Source of the DNA: Caldifarciminota bacterium
Lineage (GTDB): Bacteria; Hydrothermota; Tepidihabitantia; SM23-42
DNA: 64,000 nt
Direction: 5' to 3'
NCBI GenBank assembly: GCA_027026255.1
Contig: JALVOT010000009.1
Location: 27,833 to 91,832 of the forward strand
The position numbers and the translations under genes were made by a program. The number at the start of each line of letters is the position of its first letter. Position 1 is the first letter of the stretch. Shown here one piece after another: positions 35,860 through 44,038 of the stretch. The notes under the pieces were generated by a model. The model was not told the DNA's origin. It did no database searches and worked only from the letters and a program-made list of their open reading frames with translations.

Positions 35860-36740
35860 ACCGGTATATTAATATTGTTTGCGATGATACGATTGTGGAA
35901 TGAACCCTGCTTAAGCTCTGTGCCGGGAAGGATGATGGAATTATGCAGTTCAACATCCTTATCGATAAAACAATCATCTCCGATACTGACAAAACCGGTG
36001 ATCTTATTTGTGCGCACCCGACTTGAATCCGAGATATATATTGAATCTTCAATCTTGTTTTTAAAAAAACTTTTTTTACCCGTGAGAATATCGCGGTGGA
36101 TTTTCCAGTATGTCAATGGTGTATTAATATTATACCAGGTTAAATCTGTCGGCATACCACATACTACATTTCCTTTCTGTATTGCAGCCAGGAGGACCTC
36201 AACCAGACTGAACCTCTCCTTTGTCGGAAGATAGGAGAAGATTGCCGGTGATAAAACCGCAATACCGGAAAATGTATAATAGTTTCGATGACTGCGTGAT
36301 GTTATATCGACGATGCGATAGTTTTTTATTTTCACAAAATTTGTTTCTGGATTTTTAATGAGGGCAAGGGTGGCGATTGCACCCTTTTTAATATGGAAAT
36401 TTATAAGTTTGCCGAGTTCCATATCGGAAATGACATCTCCGGAATGGTAGATAAAATCCTTTTTTAATATTGAAGAAAAATTATTCAGGACACCGCCGGT
36501 CCCGGTCAAATTCTTTTCTATTGTATATCTGACCCGGGGGATTTTTTCAAGATGCAGCGCAAGTTTATCCGCCTGGTAAAAGAGGTTTATCAATATCTTC
36601 TTCACCCCCTGATTTTTGAGTTTTTCGATATTTATATCAATAAGTTTTCGGTTGATAACGGGGAGTAAAGGCTTTGGTATATGGTATGTAATCGGCCGCA
36701 TCCTTTTGCCATAGCCGGCGGATAAAAGCAATGCGTCCAT
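35853..36740 (-). CDS. murU: MurU-like sugar-1-phosphate nucleotidyltransferase
   Basis: The N-terminal Rossmann-like domain has the pyrophosphorylase signature LLSAGYGKRMRPIT with PKPLLPV, then GTGG and SGDVISD. MurU makes UDP-MurNAc from MurNAc-1-phosphate. This protein (295 residues) is longer than MurU because of a C-terminal left-handed beta-helix segment (about 235-295), as in GlmU or mannose-1-phosphate guanylyltransferases, so the substrate is not certain. Context with NamZ, AmgK and AmiE favours MurNAc-1-phosphate. Confidence 0.72.
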   Translation of the reverse strand: MDALLLSAGYGKRMRPITYHIPKPLLPVINRKLIDINIEKLKNQGVKKILINLFYQADKLALHLEKIPRVRYTIEKNLTGTGGVLNNFSSILKKDFIYHSGDVISDMELGKLINFHIKKGAIATLALIKNPETNFVKIKNYRIVDITSRSHRNYYTFSGIAVLSPAIFSYLPTKERFSLVEVLLAAIQKGNVVCGMPTDLTWYNINTPLTYWKIHRDILTGKKSFFKNKIEDSIYISDSSRVRTNKITGFVSIGDDCFIDKDVELHNSIILPGTELKQGSFHNRIIANNINIPVC

Positions 36741-36741
36741 A

Positions 36742-37905
36742 TTATTTATAAAGCAGATACCGCTTTCTTATTTTCTTGAAATGATTAAGTCCGGACAGCC
36801 ACCGCTTTTTTATACGGCAGACCGGTTCACCCTTTGTCAACGAATTTCTAATCCAATCATTTCCAATCAGGATATCAAACGGCATTTTCTCCTTTTCGAA
36901 TTCATAGGGTGGTAAACGCCATTGAAATGTTTCTGGATATAATCTTTTTATTGTCCTTATCACTTCAAGACCGAGCAGCAGTGGATTAAAGATTTTTTTA
37001 TTTTCAATATAGACCTGTGCTCCACCGCACAACTGGCCCTTATATTTATTGAATGTCGGGATGAAACAGAGCGGTCTGAATACTACACCCTTGATATTTT
37101 CTTTATGCAATGCCTTACAGAGCTCCGCCGGGTCAATATAAGGGGCACCGAAGATTTCAAAGGGCCGGGTTGTCCCCCTGCCTTCTGAGATATTTGTCCC
37201 TTCCAACAGGCACATCCCGGGATAGACGAGTGCTGTATCAAATGCGGGCATATTGGGTGACGGAGGAACCCATTTGAGTCCGCTCTGGGAAAAGTCGTTT
37301 TTTCTCTTCCAGCCGTTAAGTTTAATAATTCTGATATCGGCATCAATCTTATATTCAGTATTAATCAAGATGCATGCCTCTCCAATGGTCATAGCATGGC
37401 GCACAGGTAGAGGATATAATCCAACAAAAGAAGAAAATCGCTTATCCAGGACCGGTCCCTGAACCGCAGTACCGTTTAAGGGATTGGGCCGGTCAAGAAT
37501 ATAGACCGGTTTCTTTATTTTTGCACATTCCTTTATCAAAATCATTGCCGACCATAAAAATGTATAATACCTTGTTCCAATGTCGATGAGGTCAATAACC
37601 ACGGTATCAATATTGGATAAAATTTCTGGTTTGGGAGCCAGGGTTCTGCCGTAAAGACTGGATATGAGAATTTTTTTGCGGGGGTGAATGAAATCATAAG
37701 CCCTTTTTTGGTCCTGAAGGGCGGAGAATAATCCGTGTTCCGGTGCGAATATTACATTGAGTTTACAGTATCGCTGCGCCAAAAATATATCGATGGTGGG
37801 TATAAGTTTGCGATTACAGGAAGCGATATTCGCCAGCAGACCGATCCGCTGTCCGCGCAGTTTTTTAAAATGTGTGCGCACCAGCCTATCTATCCCCAAT
37901 TCCAT
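36742..37905 (-). CDS. namZ: Exo-beta-N-acetylmuramidase NamZ (DUF1343)
   Basis: The DUF1343 family was shown in Bacillus to be NamZ, which removes terminal MurNAc from peptidoglycan chains. The 387-residue protein contains the family landmarks FAPEHGLF, DRPNPLNG, YPLPVRHAMTIGE, PGMCLLEGTNISEGRGTTRPFE and GAPYI. The frame extends 11 codons further, but the -10 box occupies 37911-37916, so the ATG at 37905 is the start. No signal peptide follows, unlike the secreted Bacillus enzyme. It is the first gene of the recycling operon, 1 nt from murU. Confidence 0.87.
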   Translation of the reverse strand: MELGIDRLVRTHFKKLRGQRIGLLANIASCNRKLIPTIDIFLAQRYCKLNVIFAPEHGLFSALQDQKRAYDFIHPRKKILISSLYGRTLAPKPEILSNIDTVVIDLIDIGTRYYTFLWSAMILIKECAKIKKPVYILDRPNPLNGTAVQGPVLDKRFSSFVGLYPLPVRHAMTIGEACILINTEYKIDADIRIIKLNGWKRKNDFSQSGLKWVPPSPNMPAFDTALVYPGMCLLEGTNISEGRGTTRPFEIFGAPYIDPAELCKALHKENIKGVVFRPLCFIPTFNKYKGQLCGGAQVYIENKKIFNPLLLGLEVIRTIKRLYPETFQWRLPPYEFEKEKMPFDILIGNDWIRNSLTKGEPVCRIKKRWLSGLNHFKKIRKRYLLYK

Positions 37906-37910
37906 AATAA

Positions 37911-37938
37911 AATATAACGCAAAAACCGATGATGTCAA
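37911..37938 (-). promoter_or_regulatory. Leaderless promoter of the namZ operon
   Basis: TTGACA (37933-37938), 16-nt spacer, TATATT (37911-37916) on the minus strand, 5 nt before the namZ ATG. Confidence 0.78.
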
Positions 37939-38021
37939 TGCTCCGCTATTAATATGGAGCGGTCCGAAAAAACACAGGGGATGGTGGAGAAACAGGGCAG
38001 GAAGGAAAGATGATAGAACCC

Positions 38022-38049
38022 TTGACTTGGTTTGATTTTTTTGTAGAAT
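38022..38049 (+). promoter_or_regulatory. Leaderless promoter of the BFD-lipB-lipA operon
   Basis: TTGACT (38022-38027), 16-nt spacer, TAGAAT (38044-38049), then 5 nt to the ATG. It is divergent from the namZ promoter, with about 80 nt between the two -35 boxes. Confidence 0.75.
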
Positions 38050-38054
38050 AGGGT

Positions 38055-38309
38055 ATGAAGATTGTCTGTCGGTGTGAGGACAGAACCGAAGAGGAGATCA
38101 TCCAGAAGATTAAACAGGGCTATAAGACAATGGATGATCTGAAACGGATTATTCGGGTGACAATGGGCCGTTGTCAGGGACGGGGATGTCGTCGAATCAT
38201 CGCCCGAATCCTTGCCCGGGAACTGGGCGTGCCCGTTGAGGCGATAAAACAGCCCACATTTCGGCCGCCTACAAAGCCGGTGCCGATCAGTGCAGCCGAA
38301 GAGAAATAA
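38055..38309 (+). CDS. Stand-alone BFD-like 2Fe-2S protein
   Basis: The 84-residue protein matches the Fer2_BFD domain: VCRCEDRTEEEI at the start and MGRCQGRGCRRII later, giving the four cysteines for a 2Fe-2S cluster. The tail with RPPTKPVP resembles the ends of amine-oxidase or dehydrogenase subunits that carry this domain, so it may be a split-off subunit. No such partner is adjacent. It is followed by lipB and lipA, whose products act on Fe-S-dependent lipoylation. Confidence 0.85.
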   Translation: MKIVCRCEDRTEEEIIQKIKQGYKTMDDLKRIIRVTMGRCQGRGCRRIIARILARELGVPVEAIKQPTFRPPTKPVPISAAEEK

Positions 38310-38994
38310 TCAATTTTATAATGCTGCACAGTTGAATATTCTTGATCTGGGAACGAAAGATTATAAAGAGGTCTGGAAACTTCAATTAAACCTTCATAAT
38401 AGCCGGGTCAAAGGTTTGATACCTGATACATTAATCCTGGTCGAACATAACCCGGTAATTACCATCGGAAAAAGCGGTGCGCGGGAAAATCTTCTTGTTT
38501 CTACACAAGAACTGGAAAATATGGGGATAGAGTTTTATCGGGTGGAGCGGGGTGGTGATGCTACATTTCATGGTCCTGGTCAGATTGTCGGTTACCCCGT
38601 ATTCGATATTAAGAATGGACTGGCTGGTATAAGACCGTTTATTGAAAGGATAGAAGGGGTGATAATCAGGGTATTGGAGGATTTCGGAATTTCTGCAAAG
38701 CGGCGTGAGAAGATGATCGGGGTATGGACCGATTACGGTAAGATCTGCTCAATCGGTATTGCGGTAAGGCGCTGGGTGAGTTTTCACGGTTTCGCCCTGA
38801 ATGTCAACACAGATTTGAAATATTTTGGATATATCAACCCCTGTGGATTCAGACAATTGCGGATGACCTCGATGGCAGAAATTTTGAAAGAACGAGTTGA
38901 CCTCTCCCGGGTGAAACAGAGTATTGCAGACCATTTTGTCGGTTTATTTAAAAAGAGTGGGTTTAAACAAATATGCCTGGAAGAAATTATCTGA
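38290..38994 (+). CDS. lipB: Lipoyl(octanoyl) transferase LipB
   Basis: LipB moves octanoyl from acyl-ACP to lipoyl domains. The protein shows EHNPVITIGKSG, RGGDATFHGPGQIVGYP, the lysine in GKICSIGIAVRRW and the catalytic cysteine in NPCGF. The frame opens with GTG at 38290 inside the previous gene; a TTG at 38332 (before NILDLG) would give a more usual N-terminus and cannot be excluded. It overlaps lipA by 22 nt. Confidence 0.93.
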   Translation: MQPKRNNQFYNAAQLNILDLGTKDYKEVWKLQLNLHNSRVKGLIPDTLILVEHNPVITIGKSGARENLLVSTQELENMGIEFYRVERGGDATFHGPGQIVGYPVFDIKNGLAGIRPFIERIEGVIIRVLEDFGISAKRREKMIGVWTDYGKICSIGIAVRRWVSFHGFALNVNTDLKYFGYINPCGFRQLRMTSMAEILKERVDLSRVKQSIADHFVGLFKKSGFKQICLEEII

Positions 38995-39839
38995 AAAAGC
39001 CGGATTGGCTTAAGATAAAGATTCCTTCGGGTGGTGAATTTAGAGCGGTTTATGAAATTTTAAGGTCCTATCACCTTTCTACAGTATGTGAAGAGGCGAG
39101 GTGCCCGAATATAAATGAGTGCTGGAATAAAAAGAGTGCAACAATTATGATTCTGGGTAAAATCTGCACCCGTGCCTGCAGGTTCTGCGCGGTGAAGACC
39201 GGCAATCCCAGAGCCGGGATAGACCCGGATGAACCAGACAATGCCGCGGAGGTTGTCAGGAGGTTGGGGCTTAAGTATCTTGTAATAACCTCGGTTGATC
39301 GGGATGACCTTTCTGATTCCGGCAGCGGCCAGTATGCGCAGACGATTCGCTCAATAAAAGAAAAAAATCCGAAAACCACCATCGAGGCTTTGATACCGGA
39401 TTTTTCCGGGGTTGAATCATTTATAAGAAAGGTTGTGGATGCCGGACCCAGGGTAATCGGCCATAATATAGAGACCGTGCAGAGGCTTACCCCTTTGATT
39501 CGTGACCCCAGATGCGGTTATGAGCAGTCCTTAGATGTTTTAAAAATTATTAAGAGGCTGAATAGAAAAATATACACCAAGAGTGGAATTATGCTTGGTC
39601 TGGGTGAAGAAAGGGAAGAGATTATTCATACCTTAAAGGAGCTTAAAGACGCCGGGGTTGATATTGTTACAATCGGCCAGTATCTTCAGCCCACCCGGCG
39701 CCATTATCCGGTTCAGAAATACTACACACCTGAAGAATTTGAATTCTATAAAAAAGTTGCGCAGGATATGGGGATAGATTATGTTGTCTCCGGACCCCTG
39801 GTCCGTTCATCCTACCACGCCGAAGAAATCCCGGGATAA
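38973..39839 (+). CDS. lipA: Lipoyl synthase LipA
   Basis: LipA inserts two sulfurs into protein-bound octanoyl groups. The 288-residue radical SAM enzyme has the auxiliary cluster cysteines in CEEARCPNINECW and the SAM cluster CTRACRFC. The C-terminal RSSYHAEE supplies the final conserved serine. It ends 2 nt from the convergent MBL-fold gene, with no room for a separate terminator. Confidence 0.97.
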   Translation: MPGRNYLKKPDWLKIKIPSGGEFRAVYEILRSYHLSTVCEEARCPNINECWNKKSATIMILGKICTRACRFCAVKTGNPRAGIDPDEPDNAAEVVRRLGLKYLVITSVDRDDLSDSGSGQYAQTIRSIKEKNPKTTIEALIPDFSGVESFIRKVVDAGPRVIGHNIETVQRLTPLIRDPRCGYEQSLDVLKIIKRLNRKIYTKSGIMLGLGEEREEIIHTLKELKDAGVDIVTIGQYLQPTRRHYPVQKYYTPEEFEFYKKVAQDMGIDYVVSGPLVRSSYHAEEIPG

Positions 39840-39841
39840 TT

Positions 39842-40639
39842 TTAGTAAGACAACAATTTATTCAATTCGTAGTGTTTGCCGTCCTCGGCTGCAAGCACGG
39901 TTATGCCGGTTTTCTTTTTTAACGCACGGGCGATATTCCAGGGTCCGGCCCGAAGCATTGTCATTCCGAAATGGGTGATGATTGCAACGCGGGGTTTAAT
40001 GCTTTTGATGATCTCGGCACACTCGGGCACGGCAAGGTGGTCGATTTCAGAGGGTTCGAGTTTAATAAGATTGATAATCATAATATCCGCCTGATATACA
40101 TCAATCAGTTCCGGAAAATATTTTGTGTCGGTTATATATGATACTGTGGTATTTTTGTAGTAAAGTTTAAAACCATAAGTTTCGACCCGATGTTGATGTC
40201 GAATCGGAAAGGTAAAGCGCAGTTCACCGATTTTGAATTCAAGCCCTTCTTTTATGTAGATAATCTGATTGAGAAAATCGAGCAGATAATTGAATATCAC
40301 CCCACCTGCACCGAAGGCATCGCGCGGGGCGAGTAAGATTCCGTTTTTATTGAAGCCTCCCTTGGTCATCACATCCAGGTAGACATTTATATCAGCCGAA
40401 TGGTCAATATGCTTATGGGAGAGGATTATGGCATCAATCTTTTCGGCATTAAATTCCGGCAGATAGGAAAGGAGGCGGAGATATGAACCCGGGCCCGGGT
40501 CAACAAGCACATTCTTCCCGCCCAGACGAAAAAAGATACCACCGGTCGCACGCAGTTGTTTGGCGATAACATATCTTGCCCCACCGGTTCCCAGGAAGAT
40601 AATTTCATCGCTTTGCGGTTTTGTTTTCTTTCTACTCAT
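39842..40639 (-). CDS. Metallo-beta-lactamase-fold hydrolase
   Basis: The 265-residue protein resembles the RNase Z/PhnP-like branch. A GTGGAR strand and VDPGPGSYLRL are followed by the metal motif SHKHIDHSADIN, later histidines in RHQHRVE, and ITHFGMTML near the end. The substrate is unknown. It is the last gene of the lysS-to-mcsB run, 24 nt after mcsB. Confidence 0.85.
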   Translation of the reverse strand: MSRKKTKPQSDEIIFLGTGGARYVIAKQLRATGGIFFRLGGKNVLVDPGPGSYLRLLSYLPEFNAEKIDAIILSHKHIDHSADINVYLDVMTKGGFNKNGILLAPRDAFGAGGVIFNYLLDFLNQIIYIKEGLEFKIGELRFTFPIRHQHRVETYGFKLYYKNTTVSYITDTKYFPELIDVYQADIMIINLIKLEPSEIDHLAVPECAEIIKSIKPRVAIITHFGMTMLRAGPWNIARALKKKTGITVLAAEDGKHYELNKLLSY

Positions 40640-40663
40640 CGGTTTCCCGGTCGTATTCGGTCG

Positions 40664-41725
40664 TTAATTCGCCCCGGGGTTATTCAGTCTATTCCTGATA
40701 TACTCAGCCCGACGAATATCCCTTTCGTGTTCTTCAAGGACCATACCATAATAGAGTTGAATATTTGCCGGTCTTGAGACGATTAAAAGTTCATTTACAA
40801 GGTCTAATGAGATGTCCTTGATAATACCCATACCAATGCCGAACCTCAATGCAGAAAGCAGATTCAGGACCTCATCACTACTGATAATCCGGGCTGACTT
40901 CAGTACCCCAAGACTGCGGAATACCTTATCTTCAAATTCATAATGTGCCTTTTTAAGGATTACATCCCGTGCCTTCAGTTCAATGTCGATTATCATATGG
41001 ATGAGTTTTCTAATCTGCTCAATCAGGTCTTCTTCTTTTAGACCCAGGGTATATTGATTGGAAATTTGAAAGAGGCTTCCTTTTATTTCGCTGCCTTCAC
41101 CGTAGATTCCCCTTACCGCTATACCAATCTGGAGCGCTCCCTTTAGGACCTTATCCACCTCATTGGTGAAGACCAGACCGGGTAGATGGAGGATAACCGA
41201 GGCGCGTAATCCCGTTCCCAGGTTGGTCGGGCAGGAGGTTAAAAATCCATAATTTTCATTGAAGGCATAGCCCAGTTCATCGCCGAAAACCTCTTCAACA
41301 TCAAAGACTTTTTCAGATAGATTGATCAGGTTCAGTCCTCCAGAAAGCCCCTGGATTCTGAGGTGGTCTTCTTCATTAATCATCACCGAGATATTTCTTT
41401 TGTCATTGATAAATACCCCGGTCGGGCTGTCCTTTTTGATAAAACCGGGTGAGATCAGATGGCATTCCAATAAAGATTCTTTTTCTAAGGGAGTCAATTT
41501 TTTAATCTCATAGAATTTACCCTGCAGCCTCTGTTTTATTGCGGACTGAGTAAGTTCGAGCAGGTGCCGGGCATCCTTGTTTTTCATCTTCATCTCAAAT
41601 GGAATGGTATCGATGTTTCGGGCAAGTCTGATACGCGAGGAGACAACGATTTCCGGATGTTCACCCTGATTTTCTTTATTTGCCGGGGTGAGCCATCTGA
41701 TATTATCCAATATCTTCAACGCCAT
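40664..41725 (-). CDS. mcsB: Protein-arginine kinase McsB
   Basis: McsB phosphorylates arginines on proteins and marks them for ClpCP degradation in Gram-positive bacteria. The 353-residue protein has the phosphagen-kinase motifs SSRIRLARN and the active-site cysteine loop SCPTNLGTGLRASV. It also has a C-terminal RDIRRA that fits the RDxxRA phosphoarginine-binding motif of McsB. The 5' end overlaps mcsA by 23 nt. No clpC or ctsR is next to it, which differs from Firmicutes. Confidence 0.92.
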   Translation of the reverse strand: MALKILDNIRWLTPANKENQGEHPEIVVSSRIRLARNIDTIPFEMKMKNKDARHLLELTQSAIKQRLQGKFYEIKKLTPLEKESLLECHLISPGFIKKDSPTGVFINDKRNISVMINEEDHLRIQGLSGGLNLINLSEKVFDVEEVFGDELGYAFNENYGFLTSCPTNLGTGLRASVILHLPGLVFTNEVDKVLKGALQIGIAVRGIYGEGSEIKGSLFQISNQYTLGLKEEDLIEQIRKLIHMIIDIELKARDVILKKAHYEFEDKVFRSLGVLKSARIISSDEVLNLLSALRFGIGMGIIKDISLDLVNELLIVSRPANIQLYYGMVLEEHERDIRRAEYIRNRLNNPGAN

Positions 41726-42179
41726 AATCTTTCAACCGATCCCGGATTCGGGCTGCCTCTTCATAGGCTTCCTGTTCCAGTGCCTTTTTCAATTCTTTAC
41801 GCAGCCAGTAGATTTCAATGCTCCGTTTCCTTCCTGATGCAGATTTTCTTCCGATATGTTTATCACTGTGGTGAATCTTCTTAATCAATTCTTTGATATG
41901 CGGGTCAAATGCATTTATACAGTGACTGCATCCAAATCTTCCACTCCTTTTGAATTCGGCAAGGGAGAGGTAGCAGACCGGACATATAATCTCGGCATCC
42001 CGGGCATCTTTTTCCTTGAGCAGTTTATGCATAACCTCCAGGGGCGACATCTTTTTGGTCGAAATGAGCCCCCTCTTTGCTGCACACTGCTCACAGAGGT
42101 GCAGTTCCACGGTTCGGTCCGGCAGGACCTCTTTAAAGAAGATCGTTGCCGGATGCTTTTTGCAATCATCACAGAGCAT
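41703..42179 (-). CDS. mcsA: McsA, zinc-binding activator of McsB
   Basis: McsA stimulates McsB. The 158-residue protein has zinc-binding CxxC pairs (CDDC, CEQC, CPVC, CSHC) over the first 80 residues and a C-terminal UVR motif (LKKALEQEAYEEAARIRDRL). The order mcsA-mcsB with overlap is the usual operon form. The 5' end overlaps lolD by 11 nt. Confidence 0.9.
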   Translation of the reverse strand: MLCDDCKKHPATIFFKEVLPDRTVELHLCEQCAAKRGLISTKKMSPLEVMHKLLKEKDARDAEIICPVCYLSLAEFKRSGRFGCSHCINAFDPHIKELIKKIHHSDKHIGRKSASGRKRSIEIYWLRKELKKALEQEAYEEAARIRDRLKDYGVEDIG

Positions 42180-42846
42180 ATAATCTTCCTTCCTTTAATT
42201 TATAGGCCTGGTTTACTACTCGAGCAATCTCAAGTGCATGGGTCACCAGAACAATGGTTCGGCCTTCATTTTTTAGATTAATAAAGACTTCCAATAGTTT
42301 ATTGGTATTTTCCTCATCAAGGTTGCCGCTCGGTTCATCCGCAAGCAACAATAATGGGTCGTTGATCAGGGCCCGGGCGATTGCCACCCTCTGTTTTTCA
42401 CCTCCAGATAGTTCATCAGGCAGCCGATTTTTTTTATCCGCCATCCCGAATTTTTCCAGCAGCATCAATGCCCGGGTATATGCCTGTTTCTGGGTTGTGC
42501 CGTTTATTAACGCCGGCATTGCGATATTTTCCAGGCAGGAAAATTCACCGAGCAGATGGTGGAATTGGAAGACAAATCCAATCTTCTGATTGCGAATCTC
42601 CGATAATTTGTTATCATTATATGAAAAAAGGTCGATGGAATCAAAATAGACCTTTCCCTGGGTGGGTCGGTCTATACTTCCTAAGATATTGAGCAGGGTC
42701 GATTTTCCACTACCGGATGGTCCTAAGATAACGATAAAACTTCCCTTTTTGACCTCAAGGTTGATTCCCTTCAGGACCTCAATCGTCTCCTGCTTCAGAA
42801 AATATGTTTTGATTAAATTTTCGGTTTTTAAGATAAGCTCACTCAT
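42169..42846 (-). CDS. lolD: Lipoprotein-release ABC transporter ATPase LolD
   Basis: LolD powers extraction of outer-membrane lipoproteins from the inner membrane. The 225-residue ATPase has Walker A GPSGSGKST, signature LSGGEKQRVAIARAL and Walker B LLLADEPSGNLD. The MacB/LolD subfamily is supported by the adjacent LolC/E permease, with which it overlaps by 8 nt. Confidence 0.92.
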   Translation of the reverse strand: MSELILKTENLIKTYFLKQETIEVLKGINLEVKKGSFIVILGPSGSGKSTLLNILGSIDRPTQGKVYFDSIDLFSYNDNKLSEIRNQKIGFVFQFHHLLGEFSCLENIAMPALINGTTQKQAYTRALMLLEKFGMADKKNRLPDELSGGEKQRVAIARALINDPLLLLADEPSGNLDEENTNKLLEVFINLKNEGRTIVLVTHALEIARVVNQAYKLKEGRLYAL

Positions 42847-44038
42847 TTCTTAAGGCGTCAACGGTAAAGAGCCGGGTCGCCCTTTTGGCTGGATAGATGG
42901 TAGCCAGGAATGTTATTATGATTGCAGCTAAGGCGGTTATCATAAAATCGCCTGCCGACATCTCAACCGGCAGGGTTTCGATAAAATAGATATCACCGGG
43001 CAGGGTTATCTGATAATTGTCAAGTGCAGTGCAGGCAAGAAATGCAAATAAAAGGCCGAGGATTGTCCCCATAATTCCAATCATAGTTCCGTGGTAGATG
43101 AATATCTTCATAATACGCGATGAGGTGAATCCAAAAGAGCGGAGAATGCCGATCTCCTTTGTCTTTTTCTTCACCATATTGACCAAGGTGCCGACGATAT
43201 TGAATCCTGCGACCACGATAATCAGGGTTAAGACGATGAATGTAATGATTTTTTCCATCTTCAAGGCAGCAAATATTGCATGATTTGATTCTATCCAGTT
43301 CTGGGCACGATACGGGTAACCTAATTCCTTTTCAATTTTTTTTGAATATCTCGGCACATTATAGATATCCGAGACCTTTATCTCAATTCCACTGACCTGT
43401 CCCTTCATTCTGAAAAGAGACTGGACATCTTTTAAATCCATATAGACCATTGTGGCATCATAGTCATAATAACCGAGATTGAAGATCCCCTTTAAAAGAA
43501 TCTTTTTTGCCCGGGGTAAAAATCCCGGTTGTTCTCCAAAGGGCAGGGCGATGATTAATGTATCACCGACCTGAGCCTGAAGGGTTCGTGCCAGTTCGAC
43601 TCCAATCACACAACCCTGGTTCAGGTCAAAACTGCCTTCCTGAATCTTTACCGGCACATCGGTTATCTTTTTTTCCTGATCGGCAATGACCCCTTTGATA
43701 ATTATCCCGTCCATCCGTTCTTTATTTTTGATTATAGATTTTTGAATCATAAATGGGGCAGAGGCCTTGATAAAAGAGAATTTCTTCAGCTTCTTTTCAA
43801 TGTCCCGGTATTTTACCAGGGGCTCATTAAAGTATCGGCGCACTATAATGTGCGGGGTTCCGGCCAGAATGCGGCGTTTCAATTCATTCTGAAAACCGTT
43901 CATCATTGAAAGGGCAATCAGGATTGCGGCGACACCGACAAAGACGCCGCCGATGGCGATGGTTGTGGAGAGCGAAAAGAACTTTCGATTTCTGGATAAA
44001 AGATACCTGCGGGCAATGTAGTATTCGGTGTTCATCAA
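42839..44038 (-). CDS. lolC: LolC/LolE-family permease
   Basis: This is the membrane partner of LolD. The 399-residue protein has an N-terminal membrane helix (VGVAAILIALSMMNGFQ), a large periplasmic domain, and three C-terminal helices with GILRSFGFTSSRI and PAKRATRLFTVDALR. Only one permease gene is present, so a homodimer (LolF-like arrangement) is likely. The start overlaps the lysS stop. Confidence 0.92.
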   Translation of the reverse strand: MMNTEYYIARRYLLSRNRKFFSLSTTIAIGGVFVGVAAILIALSMMNGFQNELKRRILAGTPHIIVRRYFNEPLVKYRDIEKKLKKFSFIKASAPFMIQKSIIKNKERMDGIIIKGVIADQEKKITDVPVKIQEGSFDLNQGCVIGVELARTLQAQVGDTLIIALPFGEQPGFLPRAKKILLKGIFNLGYYDYDATMVYMDLKDVQSLFRMKGQVSGIEIKVSDIYNVPRYSKKIEKELGYPYRAQNWIESNHAIFAALKMEKIITFIVLTLIIVVAGFNIVGTLVNMVKKKTKEIGILRSFGFTSSRIMKIFIYHGTMIGIMGTILGLLFAFLACTALDNYQITLPGDIYFIETLPVEMSAGDFMITALAAIIITFLATIYPAKRATRLFTVDALRNE

